15,648 nucleotides of DNA, from assembly GCA_902772685.1 (NCBI GenBank), contig CACYBO010000188.1, forward strand, positions 1-15,648. The letters run 5' to 3'. The position numbers and the translations under genes are program-made. Source of the stretch: an uncultured Eubacteriales bacterium (lineage in GTDB: Bacteria; Bacillota; Clostridia; Peptostreptococcales; Anaerovoracaceae). The notes below the pieces were generated by a model. The model was not told the DNA's origin. It ran no database searches and saw only the letters and a list, made by a program, of their open reading frames with translations. Below, one piece after another: positions 1-6,154 of the stretch (its first letter is position 1; each line of letters begins with the position of its first letter).

Positions 1-57
1 GAACCACCGACCTTCCGGGTATGAACCGGACGCTCTAGCCAACTAAGCTACACCGCC
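1..57 (-). tRNA. tRNA-Met (anticodon CAU), 3' end cut off by the window
   Basis: Read on the minus strand from 57, the sequence gives an acceptor strand GGCGGTG, a D arm with GCTT/GAGC stem and AGTTGGCTA loop, a five-pair anticodon stem TCCGG/CCGGA around the loop TTCATAC (anticodon CAT), and the start of a T arm (GGTGG TTC). About 57 of roughly 75 bases are present. The anticodon stem lacks the three consecutive G:C pairs (GGG/CCC) of initiator tRNA, so elongator Met is favoured. A tRNA-Ile read through lysidine-modified CAU cannot be excluded from this fragment. Confidence 0.93.
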
Positions 58-92
58 AAATCGGCAGACTGTACTTAGCCGCCGCAAAAAAT

Positions 93-121
93 ATACTACC
101 ATTTGCCCTTACCGATGTCAA
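93..121 (-). promoter_or_regulatory. sigma-A type promoter for the tRNA gene
   Basis: On the minus strand TTGACA (121-116) is followed by exactly 17 bases and TAGTAT (98-93). Transcription should start near 86, about 30 bases before the mature tRNA 5' end. The -35 box overlaps the stop codon of the GatD-like gene (118-120), so the tRNA has its own strong promoter although it follows that gene closely. No terminator separates the two. Confidence 0.75.
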
Positions 122-972
122 GGCTTATTTTCAGCTTTTGGAGTCATTTTTGCTTTCATGAAATCTTTGATATAAACTGCTGATTTTTCCTCTATTTCAA
201 TATCCTCCGGCTCGAGTCTGCGGCCCGGCTCAACCTGAGCCAGAGCGGCCGCCGCTTCAATGATACTTGCCGTGAAATGAGGATTTTTCGTGAGCAGCGG
301 ACCGAGCACTCCGGTGTAAATCACACTTCCGCTCACCGCTCCTTCATAGCCATCGTCATTATTTCCTCTTCCGTATACGGTTTTTCCGAGCGGCTTCTGT
401 CCTTCTCCGAGCACTACATCCGCAACCTGTATCTGGTTTCCTATGATATCAAGATGATCCTCCGTTTTGACCCATATATCATCGCCCCAGACAGACTCTC
501 TCTCTTTCCATGTCATATCAAGCAGTCCTGTTCCTTCCACAACTCTGCCATCCAGGAACTCTGTGCTTTTTGCCAGTACTGCTCCGCTGCTGCCATTCGC
601 AATCAGAAATCCGCCTCTTCTGATAAATCTTCTGACGCCTTCCATCTGACGGTTGAGCGCAGATGACACTTTATCCACGCACTTGAGCTCGCCGGCAGTC
701 ATGTAGACGATGTTCGGCCAGTTCCAATCCTCATCAGTTTTCAGGTCATCGCTCCTTCTTATTTCAACCGGAATGTCCAGCAGATTGCACATATGAAGAA
801 GCGCCATTACATCTCCTCTGCCTCCGTGTATGTTCAGCACGTCCGGGTAGAGCCAGAGTATGTGCAGACGTCTGAATCCACTCTCACCCGTGACCTCTGA
901 AACATTGGTAAGAGTATCGGATTCCCTGTTGAATTGTTTTCTTATTCTATTGAATTTATCGAAATGATTCAT
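118..972 (-). CDS. GatD-like class I glutamine amidotransferase homologue, catalytic residues lost
   Basis: The 284-residue protein is homologous to GatD, the glutaminase subunit of lipid II isoglutaminyl synthase, which supplies ammonia to MurT for amidating D-Glu of the peptidoglycan stem. Seen: the family N-terminus LYPDVLNIHGGRGD (41-54), the segment GNN-DDG-EG (203-211) and GPLLTKNP (224-231). The nucleophile elbow, usually CGGYQLLG, reads ANGSSGAVL (125-133), placing Asn126 where the Cys belongs. The usual LHGPLL His is Leu223. The only cysteines are Cys62 and Cys98, neither at the elbow. An N-terminal extension of about 35 residues precedes the domain. It lies 13 bases after the MurT-like gene, so it is cotranscribed. 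Homology is clear; glutaminase activity is unlikely. A scaffold role, or use of free ammonia by the partner, is inference. Confidence 0.85.
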   Translation of the reverse strand: MNHFDKFNRIRKQFNRESDTLTNVSEVTGESGFRRLHILWLYPDVLNIHGGRGDVMALLHMCNLLDIPVEIRRSDDLKTDEDWNWPNIVYMTAGELKCVDKVSSALNRQMEGVRRFIRRGGFLIANGSSGAVLAKSTEFLDGRVVEGTGLLDMTWKERESVWGDDIWVKTEDHLDIIGNQIQVADVVLGEGQKPLGKTVYGRGNNDDGYEGAVSGSVIYTGVLGPLLTKNPHFTASIIEAAAALAQVEPGRRLEPEDIEIEEKSAVYIKDFMKAKMTPKAENKP

Positions 973-985
973 CGTTCCAACTCCA

Positions 986-2335
986 TTATTTCAGGCTCTT
1001 CACGTACTCTGCCAAAGCCTCGTACTTGTGAAGCCACGTGATGAGATAAACGTTATCGCAGTCGTACTTCTCCAGTTCGTCAATAATCGTCTTGTCGTCG
1101 TTCGTAGGAAGAACTGTAAGTCTGTCTGATGCAAAACCATCATAGAGCATCCTGAGACCCGCGTCATATGCAACTGTTCCCGAGAAACATATGCATCTTT
1201 CTATATCTGATTCAATCAGTCTGCGGAAGTCGCAGTCGAAAGTGTAAAACGTATTGGTGTAGTGCGGCTCAAAATCCACCAGTTCGTCCAGCCCCAGCAT
1301 GAAGATCTTCTTCTCAGGATCATCTGCGATCACATTGAGGGCTGACTGGACAGTTTCCGGATTCTCCTGTTTCATACGCAGGTATTTGATGCTTTTGCTT
1401 CCGACCTGTATGGTCTCCATCCGTCCTCCCTGAAGTGCGAAGTCAGCAAATGCGCTGCTTATATCTTCCTCTTTGACGCCGAACTCAGACGCAACCGTAA
1501 GCGCTGCGATGTAGCAGTACAGGAAGTAAGGAGTACTGTACTTAAAGTCATAGGTCTTTCCGCCCGTCCTGAACGTCTTCGCTTCAAAATCTATATCCGT
1601 AGCCTGATAGTCATTGGCGGCAGTCCCGAATCCGCAGGAAGGACACTGGAAGCTGCCGATGTTGTCTATGTTGTAGTAGTTGTAGACAATGGCTTCATGG
1701 CACATCGGACACGGCGCGGTAACTGAAAAGAAATCGTTCTTTTTATCGAAGGACGATTTGTTTTTATCCACCCCATACTTGACACATCTTCCTGCGCTGG
1801 CGCCCAGACTCAGAGCGTTCGGCTCATCGCCGTTCACATAAACCGTCATGTCCTTGTTCAGAACCGACTGAATTTTTCTTCGGATGATTTCAGGTTCACC
1901 GTTTCTCTGAACCTGATCCTTCTGCACATTCGTTATACAGAGGTGTCTTGCCGGAAGCTGTTTATGAATGATCGGCAGGAATCTTTCATCGGTTTCCATC
2001 AGCACTACATCGGCCTTAAGCTTGCCTGAAAGGCTGCAGTTTTTCAGCAGCGAAACAATGACGCCGCCTATGAGGTTCGCGCCTTCCAGATTAACTGCGA
2101 CCTTAATACCGGCCCTGTTGAAAACGTGGGCCATAAGATTTGTCGTGGTGCTTTTGCCGTTGGTCCCTGTTACGAAAATAGTTTTGTCCGGATCGAGACC
2201 TTTGATGTGACTTATGAAATCCGGATCAAATTTAAGGGCGATCCTGCCCGGAAGATTTGTTCCTCTTCCTTTGGCGATGATGTTGATCGCCCAAGCCGCA
2301 AATTTGGCGGCAAAAAGTGCAAACCTGAATTTCAT
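986..2335 (-). CDS. MurT-like Mur ligase family protein
   Basis: The 449-residue protein matches MurT, the ATP-dependent ligase subunit of lipid II isoglutaminyl synthase. Seen: ATP loop TGTNGKSTT (56-64), ETDER (114-118), TNVQKDQVQRNGE (135-147, the usual TN-x-RDQLDRYGE region), and a CPMC...CPSC zinc ribbon (209-212, 231-234) inserted in the central domain as in true MurT. The C-terminal DUF1727 domain starts near 315. It keeps ENP (324-326) and a DCDF tail (367-370). The usual NDN-x-ADG-x-DVSWIWD stretch is instead LDELVDFEPHYTNTFYTFD (349-367). It sits 8 bases downstream of carD and 13 upstream of the GatD-like gene. The ligase core looks intact, but the segment that in MurT completes the GatD active site does not. 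The product may differ from isoglutaminyl lipid II. Confidence 0.85.
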   Translation of the reverse strand: MKFRFALFAAKFAAWAINIIAKGRGTNLPGRIALKFDPDFISHIKGLDPDKTIFVTGTNGKSTTTNLMAHVFNRAGIKVAVNLEGANLIGGVIVSLLKNCSLSGKLKADVVLMETDERFLPIIHKQLPARHLCITNVQKDQVQRNGEPEIIRRKIQSVLNKDMTVYVNGDEPNALSLGASAGRCVKYGVDKNKSSFDKKNDFFSVTAPCPMCHEAIVYNYYNIDNIGSFQCPSCGFGTAANDYQATDIDFEAKTFRTGGKTYDFKYSTPYFLYCYIAALTVASEFGVKEEDISSAFADFALQGGRMETIQVGSKSIKYLRMKQENPETVQSALNVIADDPEKKIFMLGLDELVDFEPHYTNTFYTFDCDFRRLIESDIERCICFSGTVAYDAGLRMLYDGFASDRLTVLPTNDDKTIIDELEKYDCDNVYLITWLHKYEALAEYVKSLK

Positions 2336-2343
2336 TTGCTTTG

Positions 2344-2883
2344 TTAATCTTCCTCCTGTATGTGGAGCCTTTTTCGAATGAATGCAGGTACTTCCTCAGG
2401 ATCAATTTCAAGAGCCCAGGCAAACTCCTCCTGAACCAGCTTCTCAGCTGTTTTGAGTATCGTCTGATCTGAAATGGAAATCTTCTTGCCTATCCTTGCA
2501 AGTTCCCGTTTCTTTTCATATATGCACGTAATCATATTGAGAAGACGCCCGCTGACGCCCTCGCTCAGAATCTCTTTGAAGTACTCTGCCCTGTCCCGTC
2601 TGTCACCGATCCAGTTGACATCATTATCGGAAAGGCCCATCAATATATCTTCGATATCTTCTCTCTGCATTGGCTCTCTCATCTTCGAGAGGAGCGCTTC
2701 ATTTTTTAAGGGAACGAAAAACTGTGTCGCACGGTTCTTGTTCTGCCTGAGGACGTAATACATTTCCTTAGGCTGATTTGCCGTGAAACTCATCTGCTCT
2801 ATATTGTCGACCATACAGATTCCATTGGTTCCGTATACAACGTATTGTCCTACTTCGTATTGAGCCTCTTTCATTTCGTCCAT
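2344..2883 (-). CDS. CarD/CdnL-family transcription regulator
   Basis: The 179-residue protein has an N-terminal RNA-polymerase-interacting domain (about 9-70, with YEVGQYVVYGTNGICMVDNI at 9-28) followed by an all-helical basic domain (about 80-170). This is the CarD_CdnL_TRCF layout, whose members bind the RNA polymerase beta subunit and stabilise open complexes. It is the first gene of the carD-murT-gatD cluster, with its own extended -10 promoter just upstream. The start is uncertain by three codons: ATG at 2883 has AGAAAG four bases upstream, while ATG at 2874 has AGAGAG at a better distance. Whether it acts globally or on its own operon cannot be told from the sequence. Confidence 0.87.
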   Translation of the reverse strand: MDEMKEAQYEVGQYVVYGTNGICMVDNIEQMSFTANQPKEMYYVLRQNKNRATQFFVPLKNEALLSKMREPMQREDIEDILMGLSDNDVNWIGDRRDRAEYFKEILSEGVSGRLLNMITCIYEKKRELARIGKKISISDQTILKTAEKLVQEEFAWALEIDPEEVPAFIRKRLHIQEED

Positions 2884-2903
2884 CTCTCTTTCTAGCCAGC
2901 CTC

Positions 2904-2912
2904 ATTATACCA
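2904..2912 (-). promoter_or_regulatory. extended -10 promoter of the carD-murT-gatD cluster
   Basis: On the minus strand TGGTATAAT (2912-2904) is a consensus -10 with a TG extension. No good -35 lies at the right distance, which is common for extended -10 promoters. The predicted start near 2897 gives a leader of only 14-23 bases. The cluster can therefore be transcribed apart from the operon upstream, although read-through is possible because no terminator intervenes. Confidence 0.55.
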
Positions 2913-2929
2913 AAATAGGGGTGATTTTT

Positions 2930-3148
2930 CTACTCTTTAACGAATGACAGGAGCGATTCTTTTTCCTCTTCCGTCAGGTGCATCTTCTCGCAGACGGTCA
3001 GTATTTCTTCCAAAGGCATCACATACTCAGGGTCGATACAGAGCCTTGTAAAGTTGTTTTTATTAATCCCTGATGTGCTGAATGTGATCTCACCGCTCAG
3101 TATTTTTCTGTCATAAATCCTTAAAAAGGTCTGTGCGAAAGTAGCCAT
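2930..3148 (-). CDS. small protein of unknown function (72 aa)
   Basis: I do not recognise this gene. It encodes 72 residues with no signal peptide, membrane segment or metal motif. The N-terminal part (ATFAQTFLRIYDRKIL, 2-17) suggests an amphipathic helix, and the C-terminus (CEKMHLTEEEKESLLSFVKE, 53-72) is an acidic helical tail. Its ATG overlaps the stop of the upstream ABM gene by one base (TAATG), which argues that it is real and translationally coupled. It is the last gene before the carD promoter. Confidence 0.7.
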   Translation of the reverse strand: MATFAQTFLRIYDRKILSGEITFSTSGINKNNFTRLCIDPEYVMPLEEILTVCEKMHLTEEEKESLLSFVKE

Positions 3149-3438
3149 TATACTCTGTCCTCTATCTGGATCTCTGTCGTCGCGTTATATTTCTCTTTGA
3201 GTTTTCCAAGCTGAGCGAAATGCTCCGTCTGACAGTGGGCTTTCTGGTGCGCCCTGGATTCCCACTGTTCCCAGAGAAACAGGGTGTTGTCAGATCCGAC
3301 AGGATAGAAATAGTCGTATCTGATGCATCCGTCTTCACCTCTGGAGATCTCATCGATTCCGGCTTCCCGGACCTCTGCGATAAATCCATCTCTCTCAGCC
3401 TTTGAAGGCATCGTGTATGTAACATAAAAATCAGTCAT
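3148..3438 (-). CDS. ABM-domain protein (putative quinol monooxygenase family)
   Basis: The 96-residue protein has the antibiotic biosynthesis monooxygenase (ABM) dimeric alpha/beta-barrel pattern: a first strand FYVTYTMPS (4-12), EDGCIRYDYFYP (35-46), FLWEQWES (54-61) and a following His-rich helix AHQKAHCQTEHF (63-74). Relatives include small cofactor-free monooxygenases such as YgiN, but many members are uncharacterised. I chose ATG at 3438 over the longer frame opening at 3489 because AAGGAGAG lies at ideal spacing, and the longer form would run into the end of the preceding gene. It overlaps the 72-residue gene downstream by one base and follows the GTPase gene by 16 bases. The substrate is unknown. 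Confidence 0.82.
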   Translation of the reverse strand: MTDFYVTYTMPSKAERDGFIAEVREAGIDEISRGEDGCIRYDYFYPVGSDNTLFLWEQWESRAHQKAHCQTEHFAQLGKLKEKYNATTEIQIEDRV

Positions 3439-3454
3439 CTCTTCTCTCCTTTTC

Positions 3455-4402
3455 TCAGAAGGTTGCAACTTCCGGATCTGCCGGCTCACATTTTCTTATC
3501 TTACTGCATATGAGCACCGGTCCTTCTTCACCATACATCTCTTCTTCCCTCACCTTTATGGTCGCGTCTACAGTCACCCAGTCCCCTGTCCTGAACTGCG
3601 ACGCCTTCGTGTAAACGCCTACCGTACCGGCAAACTGGATATCCGCTTCACAGCAGGTCATCACATGCCTTCCAAAAACCAGATAATTGTCCGGCAGCGT
3701 ATCGTCTCTGGCCACCATGCCCTTTACTTTGATTTTTTTGCCGTCGTAGTTGTCCTGATTCTCGGTAAGATCCCTGTACCATTCTGCATACCATTCGTCT
3801 TTGATCGTGATGATCGGAGCCTCCATATCATACGGCAGCGGGTCCTGAATATCATCAAACACAACATTGTCCGGCTCGTATTCGTAGCAGATGCTGGATC
3901 TCCTGTTGGCAACTCTCACAAGCTTATGAAAATCCATTCTGTCCATATCCTCTTTGAACCTGTTGAAAACAACCAGCTCCGCAGTCTGCATTTTGTCGAA
4001 TGTAAGCTGCCGCATGTTAGTGTTATACATCATAAATGTGGTCGCATCGGCGAACAGCATCTCCTGATAGATCACCCAGTTGGAGGGCGCCTCCCTGAAG
4101 AGGTCCTCCAGCATCCACATGCCGTTGTATTCGATCAGGATTCTCTCTGCCCTGTGCATATCTGCTATCGTTGCCAGTCTGCTGCTCTCAAGATCATCTT
4201 TCTCTATTTTCTCTATGAACACATCCGGTCCGGCAAAATTTTCAGGCTTGAGTTCCACTTCGCCGTCTTCGCAGAGCAATACCAGCGTACGGTCTCCGTC
4301 GTTGAAATCCTCGCCATCCAGCAGCTCCTGTATGAACGTCGTCTTGCCCGATCCCAGAAATCCTGTAAACAGATATACCGGAATCTCTAAATTACCCATC
4401 AT
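3455..4402 (-). CDS. CobW/P47K-like GTPase fused to a TIGR03943/DUF1980-like domain
   Basis: The 315-residue protein opens with a CobW-type P loop GFLGSGKTT (14-22), a Walker-B-like RILIEYNG (87-94) and NRFKED (147-152) in place of NKxD. The CxCC metal motif that normally follows the P loop in CobW/ZNG proteins is absent; there is only a lone Cys44. From about 205 on, the CobW C-terminal domain is replaced by a beta-rich segment (KIKVKGMV, FGRHVMTCCEAD, RTGDWVTVDATI). This resembles the C-terminal domain of the YcgQ-type TIGR03943/DUF1980 proteins, which occur with predicted permeases. AAGGAG precedes the ATG. The His-rich CobW gene ends 12 bases upstream, so the two are likely partners. A metal-related role is inferred from family and neighbour. 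Confidence 0.83.
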   Translation of the reverse strand: MMGNLEIPVYLFTGFLGSGKTTFIQELLDGEDFNDGDRTLVLLCEDGEVELKPENFAGPDVFIEKIEKDDLESSRLATIADMHRAERILIEYNGMWMLEDLFREAPSNWVIYQEMLFADATTFMMYNTNMRQLTFDKMQTAELVVFNRFKEDMDRMDFHKLVRVANRRSSICYEYEPDNVVFDDIQDPLPYDMEAPIITIKDEWYAEWYRDLTENQDNYDGKKIKVKGMVARDDTLPDNYLVFGRHVMTCCEADIQFAGTVGVYTKASQFRTGDWVTVDATIKVREEEMYGEEGPVLICSKIRKCEPADPEVATF

Positions 4403-4414
4403 ATGTTTATCTCC

Positions 4415-5521
4415 TTACAGACCGAACAGATCCCTGACTGTATCTTCTTTTATATCCACGCCGATCACACAGATCATTCCGGTCGGCTCCGCTCCGCCTT
4501 TCCTGACCTGTGGCTCACCAGGAACATAGTCGAAGTGAATCCACTGTCCGTTTTCTCCTTCAACAATTCCTTTTGCTCTCAGAATCTGCCCGCACTTTTC
4601 TTCATCCTGAAGTGTTTCAAGTGCAGCCTGTATCTGATCCATTGTGTATTTGTTTGTCGTTTCTTCACCTATATCGCTGAACACCTCGTCCGCGTGATGA
4701 TGACCGTGCTCATGATGATGATCATGCTCATGATGGTGGTGATGATCGTGCTCATGATGGTGATGTTCACCGTGTTCTTCATGTTCATGATGGTGCTCGT
4801 GCTCGTGGTCGTGCTCGTGTTCATGCTCGTGGTCGTGGTGATGATGGTGATGATGATCGTGATGGTGCGCCTCTTCTTCCGCATAGGCTTCCTCTCTCAG
4901 TCTGTCGAGTTCTGCAGAGAGGGTTTTCTTCTGTTCCATCGTGTCGAGTATCTGCTTTCCGGTCAGTTCATCCCACTCTGTTGTCACGATAGATGCATGG
5001 TCATTGCACTCACGGATGATATCGACGCATTCCCTGATTTTATCGTCACTGAGGCCTTTTGTGTGGCTGAGGATGACGGAGCTCGCGTGCTCCACCTGAT
5101 TCCTGTAGAATTCCCCGAAGTTCGCCATATACATCCGGCAGAGTTTCGCGTCCACAACGGTTGTGAACCCGTTCAGCTCAATCTCATCTATACCGGCATC
5201 CTGAACAGCGATTATGACATCGCTCAATTTGCCGACTCCCGAAGGTTCAATCAGTATCCTCTCCGGCTCATACTGGTCGATGACCTGCCTTAACGCCGTT
5301 TTGAAGTCTCCGACGAGCGTGCAGCAGATGCACCCTGAATTCATTTCATTGATCTGAACGCCCGTGTCCTTCAGGAAGCCCCCGTCAATGCCTATTTCAC
5401 CGAACTCATTCTCGATGAGAACCAGCTTCTCGTCGTATGCTTCCTTGATCAGTTTCCTGATGAGCGTCGTTTTCCCCGCTCCGAGAAATCCTGAAAAAAT
5501 GTCTACCTTTACTTTGTCCAT
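4415..5521 (-). CDS. CobW-family GTPase with a very long His-rich metal-binding loop
   Basis: This is a COG0523/CobW-type GTPase. Such proteins act as metal chaperones or insertases for zinc, cobalt or similar ions. Counting from the ATG at 5521: P loop GFLGAGKTT (11-19), metal motif GCICC (63-67), Walker B RILIEPSGVG (88-97), the guanine-specificity position reading SHTK (152-155) instead of NKxD, and a CobW C-terminal domain from about 290. Between the domains lies a 58-residue stretch (219-276) with 39 His, the rest mainly Glu and Asp. Its DNA (4694-4867) is low-complexity CAT/GAT-type repeat. The start is ambiguous: TTG at 5527 lies 5 bases from AGGAGG, ATG at 5521 lies 11. That AGGAGG overlaps the previous gene's stop (TAGGAGG), suggesting coupling. 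The metal is not identifiable. Confidence 0.92.
   Translation of the reverse strand: MDKVKVDIFSGFLGAGKTTLIRKLIKEAYDEKLVLIENEFGEIGIDGGFLKDTGVQINEMNSGCICCTLVGDFKTALRQVIDQYEPERILIEPSGVGKLSDVIIAVQDAGIDEIELNGFTTVVDAKLCRMYMANFGEFYRNQVEHASSVILSHTKGLSDDKIRECVDIIRECNDHASIVTTEWDELTGKQILDTMEQKKTLSAELDRLREEAYAEEEAHHHDHHHHHHHDHEHEHEHDHEHEHHHEHEEHGEHHHHEHDHHHHHEHDHHHEHGHHHADEVFSDIGEETTNKYTMDQIQAALETLQDEEKCGQILRAKGIVEGENGQWIHFDYVPGEPQVRKGGAEPTGMICVIGVDIKEDTVRDLFGL
4694..4867 (-). repeat. low-complexity His/Glu/Asp codon tract inside the CobW gene
   Basis: Tandem imperfect CAT/CAC, GAA/GAG and GAC/GAT codons encode the 58-residue metal-binding loop. Such tracts change length easily by slippage in steps of 3 bases, so the copy number may vary between strains. 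It is not a CRISPR array: there are no unique spacers and the frame stays open throughout. Confidence 0.85.
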
Positions 5522-5536
5522 GGTCAAATATACCTC

Positions 5537-6154
5537 CTAGCGAATAAAATGCGTCGGCGTCCACGCCTCCTCCTCAGGCAGTCCGTACTCAGCTTTGCCG
5601 AGTGCAATGCTCTTCATAAGGAATGTCATGTTACGGGCGAGCACGCGCATTGTCTGCTTGCCCTCCTCGTCCATGTCTGCTTCGCCCGGCGTCCTTCCGT
5701 GGATGCTGTTCCAGTACTGGCTCGACGCGACAGGCATGTTGCTTATCGTGAAATACTTGTTGATCTCATCAAATGTTGCTGAGCAGCCGCCTCTTCTGGC
5801 ACAGACAGCGCTGGCTCCAACCTTCATGGTCGTATCGAAGTGGGCGCTGTAGAAGAGTCTGTCGAGACAGGCGATGATCGTAGCGTTCGCTGATGCATAG
5901 TATACCGGCGTCGCCACAACGAGGCCATCAGCCTCTTCAAACTTAAGGGCCAGCTCATTGACAATATCATCGAACACGCACTTTCCTGCTTCATAGCAGT
6001 GTCCGCATGCAATGCACCCTCTTATATCTTTATTTCCAATCTGAACGACTTCTGTTTCGACGCCCTCCTTCTCAAATACGCTGACCATCTCTCTGACAGC
6101 GATTGATGTATTGCCCTCGGGATGGGGGCTTCCGTTTATTATGAGTACTTTCAT
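5537..6154 (-). CDS. flavodoxin-fold NAD(P)H-dependent oxidoreductase, iron-sulfur flavoprotein type
   Basis: The 205-residue protein has the FMN phosphate loop INGSPHPEGNTS (6-17), the TPVYY segment (82-86) and ARRGGCSATF (119-128), typical of the NADPH-dependent FMN reductase/ISF group. A compact cysteine motif CX2CX2CX5C (Cys47, 50, 53, 59) matches the 4Fe-4S-binding pattern of archaeal and clostridial iron-sulfur flavoproteins, so it probably carries FMN plus a cluster and passes electrons in the cytoplasm. Its ATG overlaps the stop of the desulfhydrase-like gene by 4 bases (ATGA), and its TAG forms part of the ribosome site of the His-rich CobW gene. Both point to one transcript. The electron partner is unknown. 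Confidence 0.88.
   Translation of the reverse strand: MKVLIINGSPHPEGNTSIAVREMVSVFEKEGVETEVVQIGNKDIRGCIACGHCYEAGKCVFDDIVNELALKFEEADGLVVATPVYYASANATIIACLDRLFYSAHFDTTMKVGASAVCARRGGCSATFDEINKYFTISNMPVASSQYWNSIHGRTPGEADMDEEGKQTMRVLARNMTFLMKSIALGKAEYGLPEEEAWTPTHFIR

Noticed and set aside
277..666. A 129-codon plus-strand open frame opposite gatD
   Set aside because: No family resemblance and no ribosome site. The minus-strand GatD-like frame has conserved motifs across the same region.
3665..4390. A 241-codon plus-strand open frame
   Set aside because: It is antisense to the CobW-DUF1980 fusion gene, has no recognisable family or ribosome site, and its composition is that expected of a mirror frame.
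4694..4867. Tandem repeat resembling a minisatellite or CRISPR-like array
   Set aside because: The period is in codons, there are no unique spacers, and the frame stays open as a His-rich loop.
4403..5293. A long plus-strand open frame with many Met and Val residues that looks like a membrane protein
   Set aside because: It is the antisense reading of the His-rich CobW gene: CAT/CAC codons read backwards give ATG and GTG. It has no ribosome site, and the minus-strand frame has clear homology.
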